A DNA stretch of 64,000 bases from Bacillus sp. es.034 (GTDB lineage Bacteria; Bacillota; Bacilli; Bacillales; Bacillaceae_B). The notes beneath the pieces were generated by a model. That model had not been told where the DNA came from, searched no databases, and saw only the letters and a list, made by a program, of their open reading frames with translations. The stretch covers positions 372,001 to 436,000 of the forward strand of contig NZ_PDIY01000001.1 in NCBI RefSeq assembly GCF_002563655.1, read 5' to 3'. Below are positions 1 to 7,541 of the stretch, one piece after another. Every line of letters begins with the position of its first letter. Within the stretch, counting starts at the first letter, position 1. Made by a program: the position numbers and the translations under genes.

Positions 1-137
1 TGCCGTTTTGATTGACCGAACGTAACATCGCGAACCTTTTTTGTCCATCGGGTCGAATATATCTCCACTCCTTTTTCATAGACTGATAGTAGACGGCTGA
101 AATCATTTAACGATAGCCATAAAAAGGAGTGGGGTTC
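1..137. other. Window edge, possible start of an upstream minus-strand gene
   Basis: Two minus-strand frames are open to the window edge. One starts with ATG at 79 (MKKEWRYIRPDGQKRF...), the other with GTG at about 67 (reading MEIYSTRWTKKVRDV...). Both carry an AAAAAGGAG run, but it lies inside or directly against the start codon, so neither start is convincing. The piece is too short to name. The plus-strand part contains the ribosome-binding site of the small gene at 138. Confidence 0.2.
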
Positions 138-278
138 ATGATGGGAATCACCATCACCATCGGTTTTATCGCGATTCTTGGAATAATCATGGGTATTCTT
201 ATTTATTTTTTAAGACAGGCTTTGGATTCGAATGATTCGAAGAAGGTTGATTCGCGGGATGATCATTCTTCGCAGTGA
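138..278 (+). CDS. Single-pass membrane microprotein, 46 aa
   Basis: This is a small open frame with a good ribosome-binding site (AAAAAGGAGTGGGG, ending a few bases before ATG 138). Residues 3-25 are almost all Ile, Gly, Phe, Leu and Thr and would form one transmembrane helix; the rest is a polar, Asp/Ser/Lys-rich tail (residues 28-46). A short N-terminal helix followed by a charged tail is common for small Bacillus membrane peptides, but I do not recognise this one and assign no function. A bidirectional terminator follows at 341-388. It stands alone and converges with the helicase gene. Met2 could also be the start. Confidence 0.5.
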   Translation: MMGITITIGFIAILGIIMGILIYFLRQALDSNDSKKVDSRDDHSSQ

Positions 279-340
279 TGGGTCGGTTTATTGATGCTCG
301 TTTGTATGTGCAGCATTTTATAGAACGGTTGATAAACCGC

Positions 341-388
341 AAAAAAGCCCCGGCGTCCTTCACTTTCCAGGACGCCGGGGCTTTTTTT
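341..388. terminator. Bidirectional rho-independent terminator
   Basis: An A-run, then a GC-rich stem (AAGCCCCGGCGTCCT pairing with AGGACGCCGGGGCTT) around a short loop, then a T-run. It can end both the small plus-strand gene at 138 and the minus-strand helicase, whose stop codon overlaps the T-run. Confidence 0.9.
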
Positions 389-2636
389 ATTCGATAATGT
401 CCTTTTCTCCCAGTTTCATCGGGCTTGAACAAAGGGGACAAACCTTGGATCCGGTGTCTTCATGGGTTTCGGGTCTCTGCCAGGCAATGCACTCAGAGTT
501 TGTGCACACCCAGGCAAGAATCTTGCTCACCTTTCCGCTTCTCGCCTTTTTAGATGGTTTCGGCTCAGCCTGTGGCGTCTGTTTGAATAAGTCCGCAATA
601 AAGCGCGAGCACTTACGCTGATCGCCCTGATAATAGGCCGGGGAAGAAATGAACAACTTCTCTTTTGCCCTCGTGATGGCTACATAGGCAAGGCGCCTTT
701 CTTCCTCCACAGCACCCGTTGCCTTCTCTTTTTGGCTCGGGTCCTTGTACACTTTATCTTCAAGCTTATTGGCATTAAGGGCTGAACTGTGGGGAAGATT
801 CCCTTCGATGGCCCCGATTAAAAACACGACGGGGAACTCAAGACCCTTTGACCGGTGAATCGTCATGAGGGATACACTGTCCGAGTCCCTGCTTCCCCTT
901 TGATTCGAATAGATTTCCTCATACTTCGCTTTCATCTCATCAATGAAGGTAATGAAGCTTGAAATCGTATCAAAGCGCTTTGCCGAACCTTCAAGCTCGT
1001 CCAGCATTTCTTTAATGAGCTCCTTCTGTTCCGTCACCACGTGAGATTCCTGGGCGTCGATATACTGGTGATAGAATTCCTTCCGGATACGCTTGATGGC
1101 ACTTTCCGGTGATTGATCCCCGATCGCCTTCAGGAACTTCATCCGTTCTTTCACATTCTTCACCTGGAAAGGCTTCAATCCGGATAAAGTCGTTAAGTGA
1201 ATGAGGGGATACTTCTTCCGCTCTTTCTGTTCTTCTTCCAGGATATGAGCCATTCCCCGGTCTCTTCGGATAAAAAGTGTGGGCAGCAACGATTCCATGG
1301 CTGAGAAATTTCTTGGGACGATGGATAATCTCAAGTAATCCACCACGGGTTTCACGGTCCAGTTATCATAGAAAAGGGAATCCTTCTGATTATATGGTGT
1401 AAAGGGGATCTCCTTTAACAGAAGCTGTTCAAAGACGGCACGACCACTGCTCATGGTACGGTGGAGGATCGTCATATCTCCGTAACCATAGCCTTCATCT
1501 CGCAATCTCTGAATCTCTTCTGTAATCCAGACGGCTTCTTCATCGGCTGTGGCAGGTCTTGAATAAAGAGGTTTCTGTCCCTCCACTTTTGTTGCGATCA
1601 GCTCTTTTTTCCGCCGGTGTTCATTCCGCCCGATGACTTCATTCCCAAGTCCGATGATATAAGCGTCTGACCGGTAATTTTCTTTTAAGGTAACGACTTT
1701 GGCATCGGGAAACTCCTCATCAAAATCCAAAATGAATTCGTTCCGGGCGCCGTTAAAGGTGTAAATCGTTTGATCATCATCCCCGACTACGAACAGATTC
1801 CGATGAGCCGCAATCAATTTGATCAATTCATATTGAACCAGATTCGTATCCTGGAATTCATCGACCATCACATATTGGAAACGGTGCTGAAGGGAAGTCA
1901 GCAGATTCGGATTACCCAACAGTAGTTGATAGGCCTCTGTTAAAATATCATCAAAATCCATCTTATGATTCATGCGCTTCCACTCTTCATATTTTAAAAG
2001 GATGCTCCGCACTTCTTTTTCTGACTTGGACTTCTCAGGGAGCTCCCGTATATCCTTCTGATTGAGCTTATAATGAGAAAGCTTGGCAAGGAGCGTCTCG
2101 GCGTCATACGGATCATAAATATTCATTTCTCTCTGGATCTGTTTCAAAATGATTTGTTTATAGCGCTCGTTCCCGATCACTTCCTGTGTGTAATGACGGG
2201 ATCTGAGCAAGTAAAGGAACAGGGCATGAAACGTGCTGGCATGTACCTGTCCACCATGTTCTGCTCCCGGAAGCCTTGAAATCCGCTGCTTCATCTCTTC
2301 CGATGCTTTCTTGGTAAATGTGACAAGCAAAATATTTCTTGGCTGAATATCTTTCACAGCCATCAAGTAGCCAGCACGACAAACGAGCACCGTCGTTTTT
2401 CCCGTTCCCGCACCGGCAAGGGTCAAGCATGGTCCTTTCACATGACGGACCGCTTCAATCTGAGCCGCATTCAGATGAATGCCCGCTTCTTCCATCGTCC
2501 GAAAGAAAAAAGCATCCTCGTCATGGGAGGATATCAGCTGCTTCGTGGTCTCTCCCTTATGGAGCGGGGCCACGGGGATCTCCTTCTTATCTGCTTCATA
2601 TGGATAAATGGAATAGTTGGATACTACTTTATTCAA
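387..2636 (-). CDS. UvrD/PcrA-like superfamily 1 DNA helicase (YjcD-like)
   Basis: Probable ATP-dependent 3'-5' DNA helicase, 749 aa. Seen in order: Q59 in LNAAQIEAV, Walker A GAGTGKT (75-81), DEFQDTN (about 245), GDDDQTIYTFNGA, ENYRSD, LMTIHRSKGLEFPVVFL and EEERRLAYVAITRA. The C-terminus carries CX4C...CX2C (C711, C716, C733, C736), a likely zinc ribbon. Length and layout resemble B. subtilis YjcD (about 760 aa) more than PcrA. The start is TTG at 2636 with AGGAG 8 nt upstream; an ATG nearer the Shine-Dalgarno opens only a 4-codon frame. It is monocistronic. Substrate and cellular role are not visible here. Confidence 0.88.
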   Translation of the reverse strand: MNKVVSNYSIYPYEADKKEIPVAPLHKGETTKQLISSHDEDAFFFRTMEEAGIHLNAAQIEAVRHVKGPCLTLAGAGTGKTTVLVCRAGYLMAVKDIQPRNILLVTFTKKASEEMKQRISRLPGAEHGGQVHASTFHALFLYLLRSRHYTQEVIGNERYKQIILKQIQREMNIYDPYDAETLLAKLSHYKLNQKDIRELPEKSKSEKEVRSILLKYEEWKRMNHKMDFDDILTEAYQLLLGNPNLLTSLQHRFQYVMVDEFQDTNLVQYELIKLIAAHRNLFVVGDDDQTIYTFNGARNEFILDFDEEFPDAKVVTLKENYRSDAYIIGLGNEVIGRNEHRRKKELIATKVEGQKPLYSRPATADEEAVWITEEIQRLRDEGYGYGDMTILHRTMSSGRAVFEQLLLKEIPFTPYNQKDSLFYDNWTVKPVVDYLRLSIVPRNFSAMESLLPTLFIRRDRGMAHILEEEQKERKKYPLIHLTTLSGLKPFQVKNVKERMKFLKAIGDQSPESAIKRIRKEFYHQYIDAQESHVVTEQKELIKEMLDELEGSAKRFDTISSFITFIDEMKAKYEEIYSNQRGSRDSDSVSLMTIHRSKGLEFPVVFLIGAIEGNLPHSSALNANKLEDKVYKDPSQKEKATGAVEEERRLAYVAITRAKEKLFISSPAYYQGDQRKCSRFIADLFKQTPQAEPKPSKKARSGKVSKILAWVCTNSECIAWQRPETHEDTGSKVCPLCSSPMKLGEKDIIE

Positions 2637-2755
2637 AGCTCATTCTCCTAGCTTTTCTTTCAATTCATAACCTTCTCATCATAACAAGAGCCCTTCGTGA
2701 ATAGCAATGACAATCTCAGGACGAAAGAGATGGACAACTGGATATGTAAATACTG

Positions 2756-2829
2756 TTAAACGATTGTTTAATCCCTCGAACCCTAGTAGAATAAACGTTT
2801 TGAAACACTAATCAAACGTTTGTTTAAAT
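2756..2829. promoter_or_regulatory. Three AAACG(A/T)TT-type operator-like sites
   Basis: The AT-rich gap between the helicase and the small gene at 2894 contains TTAAACGATTGTTTAA (2756-2771, near-palindrome), ATAAACGTTTTGAAAC (2791-2806) and ATCAAACGTTTGTTTAAAT (2811-2829), each with an AAACGnTT core. Such dyads are typical of TetR-type repressor sites, but no TetR gene is nearby, so this is only a possibility. Confidence 0.3.
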
Positions 2830-2893
2830 CGGATATGCTCCCGGAGGATTACTATATTGAAAGAAAAGGTAATTAAACATTAGGTGATAAACA

Positions 2894-3127
2894 ATGAAAC
2901 TGACAAAATGGGGCTACACCCGCTTCAACAGCATAAAAGCAGAATTCGACCACTTCCCCCACTCCCTCGTCATCCTAAAAAAAATCAGAAACTACTACTT
3001 CGTCAACAAAGTCCACTGGTCCCACCTCGACCCCGTCGTCGAAAGGCAGCACCTAGAACAAATGGAACTGCTCGTGAACAGGGAAATGGATCTGGAAATG
3101 AACTACCTTAATAGGAGATTGGATTAA
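2894..3127 (+). CDS. Small basic protein of unknown function, 77 aa
   Basis: The open frame begins at ATG 2894 with TTAGGTGAT just upstream as ribosome-binding site. The product is rich in Lys, Arg, His and aromatic residues in its N-terminal two thirds (KLTKWGYTRFNSIKAEF...) and ends in a Glu/Met/Leu-rich segment that may form an amphipathic helix. No signal peptide, transmembrane segment or cysteine motif is seen. An alternative overlapping frame starting at 2884 is very rich in Pro and Arg and looks like a shadow. I do not recognise the family. It is flanked by the operator-like sites upstream and a long gene-poor stretch downstream. Confidence 0.5.
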   Translation: MKLTKWGYTRFNSIKAEFDHFPHSLVILKKIRNYYFVNKVHWSHLDPVVERQHLEQMELLVNREMDLEMNYLNRRLD

Positions 3128-3277
3128 CGCTCTTTTTTGTTCATATAATGAAATTAGCGCTTGTCCAATGTAGAATGTCTGATTTTGAAGTAAAGTTCAA
3201 TACTGTTGTTAAATTATTTTTACTGTTTGATTTTTGATCCAAAGAAAATATTATGAAAAAGCACAGAGTGGATTGAA

Positions 3278-3384
3278 GCGAAAGGTGCTCGACTCCGACG
3301 GGAATAGCGGGAAAGTTGAGACCCCACAGGGCAAAGCCCGAGGAGGCTCAACTCACGCCCCGCGGAAAGCGAGCACCTGCAGCG
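3278..3384. repeat. Intergenic hairpin repeat of Bacillaceae type
   Basis: A GC-rich island sits in an AT-rich gap. Outer stem AGGTGCTCG (3283-3291) pairs with CGAGCACCT (3370-3378); next GCGGG (3307-3311) with CCCGC (3358-3362); inner GTTGAG (3315-3320) with CTCAAC (3347-3352). From memory, related elements (GAGGAGGCTCAACTC...CCCCGCGGAAAGCGAGCACC type) are scattered in many Bacillus-like genomes. No coding frame and no transposase lie nearby. Only one copy was found in the window. Confidence 0.6.
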
Positions 3385-3523
3385 AAAAGGAACGGTCTCC
3401 GTTATATTGAATTTACTCTTTAGGACTAATAAAATTTATTAAAAAAATAAGAAAAAATGAGATAAACCAAGATAACCGCCCATTTCAATTCAAAAACCAA
3501 CCAAAATCGCACTATATTGATTA

Positions 3524-3551
3524 TTCTGAACATTTGCATTAATTTTATAAT
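3524..3551 (+). promoter_or_regulatory. Possible promoter of the tandem RNA
   Basis: TTCTGA (3524-3529), 16 nt, TATAAT (3546-3551), in an A/T-rich tract just upstream of the tandem RNA units. The -35 is poor, the -10 perfect. Transcription would start near 3558. Confidence 0.3.
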
Positions 3552-3596
3552 TTGTTAATATATAATTAATAAATGATTTACAAAACAATCTTTAAA

Positions 3597-3840
3597 GGAA
3601 GGCGTGATTCCAATGAAGTGAGTTAGCAAAGCATGTCAGCATCACATCTCGCTTTTGAGATCGGCCCGTGAAAACTGATTTCAAGATGTGTGGATATGCG
3701 GGAATGCGCAATCTTATTTCAGGAGATGATTCCAATGAAGAGTGTAAGCGAAGCATGCTAACATCATGGTACGCAAGAAGATAGCCCGTGAAAACTATCT
3801 TCGTAACATGTGGGCGTGTGGGAAAATCAGCGGCAAATGA
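3597..3840 (+). ncRNA. Tandem candidate structured RNA, two related units
   Basis: Two units about 122 nt apart share GATTCCAATGAAG (3606-3618 and 3728-3740), a run ending in GCATG..ANCATCA, and the exact loop CCCGTGAAAA. Unit 1 has stem GAGATCGG/CTGATTTC (3657-3664/3675-3682) and unit 2 GAAGATAG/CTATCTTC (3777-3784/3795-3802): different bases, same pairing, same loop. The next stem out also changes but still pairs (CACATCT/AGATGTG versus CATG/CATG plus TAC/GTA). A GGG run follows each unit and could pair with the CCC of the loop. No protein frame explains it. I cannot match it to a known riboswitch or small RNA. The plus-strand direction is inferred from the promoter-like sequence and the downstream dyad. 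Confidence 0.5.
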
Positions 3841-3950
3841 AAATAAACTAATAAACCATGCAAGACCATTAATTTAATTGTTAAATGAATGTTACGTATG
3901 TGTATTAGTAAGAAAGGATAGTAAAGTTAATTGAATAAGATTTACTTAAG

Positions 3951-3993
3951 TTAAGGCGCTGTTTATGTGGTATAGGCATAAGCAGCGTCTTAA
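3951..3993. terminator. Inverted repeat, likely terminator
   Basis: TTAAGGCGCTGTTTATG (3951-3967) pairs with CATAAGCAGCGTCTTAA (3977-3993) with two mismatches and a 9 nt loop, followed by ATTT. It can end both the plus-strand RNA region and the convergent acetyltransferase gene. Confidence 0.6.
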
Positions 3994-4001
3994 ATTTGTG
4001 T

Positions 4002-4547
4002 TCAATATTCTTCTTTTAATAAAGAGCAAACAGCCGCATCACAAAAAACGCCTTTTTCAAATGCCGCTTTTCGCAATATGCCTTCAAATGTAAAGCCGGC
4101 TTTTTCGAGGCTCCTCTTCGATGCCACATTTTCCGGATCATAATAGGCTTCGATTCGATTAAGATTCATTTCTTCGAAGCCGTATCTCAGGATTGGCTGT
4201 AATACTTCTGTGATGACCCCTTGCCTCCAATAGGATGGATGAACCTCAAACCCCACCTCGGCCTTAAAATGTTCCTTCTCCCATTGATGAAACCCGCAGC
4301 TGCCGATGATCTCGTCGGATTCCTTCAGGGCAATCCCCCAACGGATCCCTTCATTTATATGAAATCTCTTGTTCCACTTCTCGATGATCTCCAGTGCCTG
4401 TTTTTCCTCTTGAAACGATTCCAAATCATAATATCGGGTGACTTCATCTTTTGAGAAATAATCAAAAACACGGGGAGCATCCCCTTCTTTCATCTGCCGT
4501 AAGCGAAATCTTTCTGTTTCAAGTGCCGGAAAGGTTCGTGTCAACAT
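4002..4547 (-). CDS. GNAT family N-acetyltransferase, RimJ/RimL-like
   Basis: The 181 aa product has the GNAT layout of the RimJ/RimL (Acetyltransf_3) group: N-terminal LETERFRLRQM, a central IGSCGFHQW strand, the acetyl-CoA-binding segment around YWRQGVITEV, and the C-terminal NVASKRSLEKAGFTFEG typical of this group. It should transfer an acetyl group from acetyl-CoA to an amine, perhaps a protein N-terminus or a small molecule; the substrate cannot be told. The start is placed at ATG 4547 because AGGAG lies 7 nt upstream; the ATG at 4553 is only 1 nt from the Shine-Dalgarno. It is a single gene. Confidence 0.85.
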   Translation of the reverse strand: MLTRTFPALETERFRLRQMKEGDAPRVFDYFSKDEVTRYYDLESFQEEKQALEIIEKWNKRFHINEGIRWGIALKESDEIIGSCGFHQWEKEHFKAEVGFEVHPSYWRQGVITEVLQPILRYGFEEMNLNRIEAYYDPENVASKRSLEKAGFTFEGILRKAAFEKGVFCDAAVCSLLKEEY

Positions 4548-4701
4548 TCTCATTCTCCTTTTCTACTTGTTCTCCTTATGTATTCAACATGGGTTTTTCC
4601 AATGCCTTCTTGAAAGAGAAAGTTTTTAATCATTCACCGTTTGTGTTCTTTCCTTCATCTGGTTACAATCGATGTATTAGATGAAAAAGGATGGGGATTA
4701 C

Positions 4702-6309
4702 ATGAAGGCCGATATGATACTGGTAAGCACTGCCCTATTCACCGGGAATGCAACTTCTCCCATCGACGGCTTCGTGGCAGTAAAGGATGATGTGATCATC
4801 GGGGTCGGTCCCCGTTCGGAGATGGAGAGTTTCATAGGACCCTCTACGAACGTGAGGGATGCCGGAAACCGCCTCGTGACGGCAGGGTTCCATGACTTTC
4901 ATCTTCATTGGTTTTTAGGAGCGATGTTTGAGGGGTTTTGTCAACTGACTTTCGGGACCTCAGAGGATAGGACGGCGATAATGGTTGCGGAATTCGCCCG
5001 GGAACATCCCGATGAGGAGTGGGTGCTTGGATTCGGATGGCATCATGTCCGCTGGCCGGACCAGACCACCCCCACTCGCCATTCACTGGATCGATACCTG
5101 CCCCACCGCCCCGTTGTTTTGCTCAATGAAGAAGCACATAGCGCATGGCTGAATACGGCTGCCCTCGAGAAATTGGGGATTCACCGGGATACTCCCGAAC
5201 CTCCTTTCGGTAAGATTGAAAAAGATGCCAACGGTGAACCAACCGGATTCTTATATGAGACGGCCGTACAGTATGTGACGGAAGCTTTTACATTAGAGAA
5301 GAAAGTAAAGGACAGATTGATGAACGGTATGCTGAAGAAAACGGCATCCTACGGAATCACTTCCGTTGCTGACATGCTGCCTCTTCCCGGCTATACATTG
5401 GGAGATCCCGGATTTTATCGGGAATTTGAAGAAAAAGGTAAGCTGACGACTCGCATTCACTTCCTTGACGTGCTGGATGGAGATCTCGGGCGTGGTATTC
5501 AATTCAGGGAGAAGTATCAGTCGGATAAGCTTCAGTTTTCAGGTTTGAAGCAGTTCCTGGATGGTGTCCCCCTGACGTATACGGGGTATTTGCTTCAGCC
5601 ATACTCAGACCGGCCGACGGAAATTGGCGGGACCATTTATGAACCACATATTTATCAAAAGTGGATAGAGGATGCTGACCGGGAAGGGTTCCGGATCCGC
5701 CTGCACGCTTGCGGGGATGCCGCTGTCCGGTTGGGTCTTGATGTGTATGAGCATGCGAGGAAGGTCAATGGTGCAAGAGATTCAAGACATACGATCGAAC
5801 ATATTGAAGTATGCAACCCACAGGATTTCGAGCGATTCAGGGAGCTCGGAGTCATCGCATCCATCCAGCCCGAGCATCTCACGTCGGGTTCGATGGATTC
5901 CCATGCGTATCTGGACAGACTCGGGATGGAGCGGGCACGCTATACATGGCCGATCGGTTCATTAGAGAAGCATGACGCAGCCATTGCGTTCGGAACGGAC
6001 TTTCCGATTGTGGACTTGAATCCGATGCTCGGCCTCTACAGGGCCGTCACACGGAAGCACGAAGACGGTTCTCCTCAGGGCGGATGGAATCCACATGAGA
6101 AAATTTCGTTGGCACATGCCCTGATCCATTACACGAAAACCCCTGCTTATGGAAACTTCAGGGAACATGATTTAGGAACGATCGGAGTAGGAAAGAAAGC
6201 TGATTTAGCCGTTTTAGACCGGAATCCTTTCGAAGTTGACGCCGAGGAACTCCTTGAGACGAGTGTAGGGATGACGCTGATGGACGGCCAGATTGTGTAT
6301 GAAAAATAG
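4702..6309 (+). CDS. Amidohydrolase family 3 metal-dependent hydrolase (YtcJ-like)
   Basis: The 535 aa cytoplasmic enzyme has the amidohydrolase TIM-barrel marks: a metal-binding HxH in FHDFHLHW, then RLHACGDAAVR, HTIEHIE, a late metal Asp in FGTDFPI, and a C-terminal beta-sandwich ending in GKKADLAVLDRNPF. The arrangement matches the YtcJ group of amidohydrolases, which hydrolyse C-N bonds of mostly unknown substrates. The start at ATG 4702 is chosen because GGATGGGG is correctly spaced; the frame also opens at 4681 without a ribosome-binding site. It is monocistronic, followed by a strong terminator. Confidence 0.85.
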   Translation: MKADMILVSTALFTGNATSPIDGFVAVKDDVIIGVGPRSEMESFIGPSTNVRDAGNRLVTAGFHDFHLHWFLGAMFEGFCQLTFGTSEDRTAIMVAEFAREHPDEEWVLGFGWHHVRWPDQTTPTRHSLDRYLPHRPVVLLNEEAHSAWLNTAALEKLGIHRDTPEPPFGKIEKDANGEPTGFLYETAVQYVTEAFTLEKKVKDRLMNGMLKKTASYGITSVADMLPLPGYTLGDPGFYREFEEKGKLTTRIHFLDVLDGDLGRGIQFREKYQSDKLQFSGLKQFLDGVPLTYTGYLLQPYSDRPTEIGGTIYEPHIYQKWIEDADREGFRIRLHACGDAAVRLGLDVYEHARKVNGARDSRHTIEHIEVCNPQDFERFRELGVIASIQPEHLTSGSMDSHAYLDRLGMERARYTWPIGSLEKHDAAIAFGTDFPIVDLNPMLGLYRAVTRKHEDGSPQGGWNPHEKISLAHALIHYTKTPAYGNFREHDLGTIGVGKKADLAVLDRNPFEVDAEELLETSVGMTLMDGQIVYEK

Positions 6310-6325
6310 CGGCAGCTTATAAAAT

Positions 6326-6370
6326 AAATAGAGGTCCGTCCCTCACATCCGGGGACGGACCTCTATTTTT
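6326..6370. terminator. Bidirectional terminator built from the GGTCCGTCCCTC word
   Basis: AATAGAGGTCCGTCCC pairs with GGGACGGACCTCTATT around a short loop, followed by a T-run. It separates the convergent amidohydrolase and DEAD-box genes. The stem arms are an exact (6333-6344) and a one-mismatch (6351-6362) copy of a word repeated across the window. Confidence 0.9.
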
Positions 6371-7502
6371 ATTTTGTTTCCGGTTGTTGCAGTCCGCCGC
6401 CGCGGATGGTTTTTTCCTGGAATGGGAGGTTGAGTTCTTTGCTCATCTTTTCAAGGAAGCTCAGTTCGCGCTTGGATACAAGGCAGATGACGGTTCCTTC
6501 TGCCCCCATGCGGCCGGTTCTTCCTGAACGGTGGATGTACTGCTTCGTGTCACTCGGGAAATCGAAATGGATCACGTGTGTGACATCCGTGATATCGAGG
6601 CCGCGTGCCGCGACATCGGTTGTCAGAAGCATGGACACTTTCCCTGAGCGGAAACGGTCCAGGGATTGCTTACGCTCCATCTTGTTCGATTCTCCTGCGA
6701 GTACTTCGAGCTCGACTCCCTTATATTTCAGCTTCTCTTCCATTTCAGAGAGTCTTTCCAGTTGATTAAAGAAAACAAGTGCCTTAATCCCTTTGAAATA
6801 AGAGATGCTTCTGAGGGCTTCCACCTTATCCCGCAATTCACTATATACAAAGACATGGTCGACCTTCGGATTGTCGAGGTTGCCTTCCATTTTAACAATT
6901 TCATGGTTCTGTAAGAGAGAGTCGGCAACTTGTTCCGTTTCATCTGATAAAGTCGCAGAGAAGAAAAGCACCTGACGCTCTTTCAAGGTCGATTTGATGA
7001 TATCCTTCACTTCCCTGATATGTTCTGATGAGATCATTAAGTCAAATTCATCGACGACGATGGTTTTCACTTCATGCATCTTCAGTTTTTTCATTTTCAT
7101 CAGTTCGATCAGGCGACCCGTTGTTCCGACGACGATATGCGGCTTTTTTTTCAGCTTCTCGACTTGTTTCTTGACGTTCGCACCACCGATGAAGGCAGCA
7201 CTCGTAATGTCCGTCCCCTTAGCCCATTTCTGGATTTCCTGGTGAATTTGCATGACCAGCTCTCTTGATGGTGCAAGGATGACAGCTTGTGCCTGTTTTC
7301 TTGATGGATCGATAGACTGGATGATCGGGAGCAAATATGCCAGGGTTTTCCCCGTCCCCGTTGGCGACTCACATACGACATCTTTCCCCTCCATAATAAG
7401 GGGTACGACTTTTTCCTGTACGGGAGTGAATGCAGTAAACCCGGATTCTTCCCAGTTCTTCTGCAGTAATGGTGAATGGATGATGCTTGAGATTGAATTC
7501 AT
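6369..7502 (-). CDS. yfmL: DEAD-box ATP-dependent RNA helicase, YfmL-like
   Basis: The 377 aa product has all superfamily 2 helicase motifs: Q motif (F25 and TPVQ), Walker A GTGKT (49-53), APSRELV, TTGR, motif II as DEFD instead of DEAD, SAT, and HRSGRTGR. There is no C-terminal extension, and the length equals that of B. subtilis YfmL (about 376 aa), a DEAD-box helicase linked to 50S ribosome assembly. The DEFD variant also fits my memory of YfmL. AAAGGAAG precedes the ATG. It is a single gene, convergent with the amidohydrolase. The function is by family resemblance. Confidence 0.82.
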   Translation of the reverse strand: MNSISSIIHSPLLQKNWEESGFTAFTPVQEKVVPLIMEGKDVVCESPTGTGKTLAYLLPIIQSIDPSRKQAQAVILAPSRELVMQIHQEIQKWAKGTDITSAAFIGGANVKKQVEKLKKKPHIVVGTTGRLIELMKMKKLKMHEVKTIVVDEFDLMISSEHIREVKDIIKSTLKERQVLFFSATLSDETEQVADSLLQNHEIVKMEGNLDNPKVDHVFVYSELRDKVEALRSISYFKGIKALVFFNQLERLSEMEEKLKYKGVELEVLAGESNKMERKQSLDRFRSGKVSMLLTTDVAARGLDITDVTHVIHFDFPSDTKQYIHRSGRTGRMGAEGTVICLVSKRELSFLEKMSKELNLPFQEKTIRGGGLQQPETK

Positions 7503-7541
7503 TCGTTTCTTCCTTTCTTAATCGGCAAAAGCAGAGGCTCC

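Noticed and set aside
2884..3111. Overlapping 75-codon frame at the 2894 gene
   Set aside because: Very rich in Pro and Arg as out-of-frame products are; the 2894 frame has the better ribosome-binding site.
3613..3761. Mini-ORFs in the tandem RNA units (ATGAAGTGA in unit 1, an 8-codon frame in unit 2)
   Set aside because: Both have a Shine-Dalgarno-like run upstream, but the peptides are not conserved between units while the RNA pairing is.
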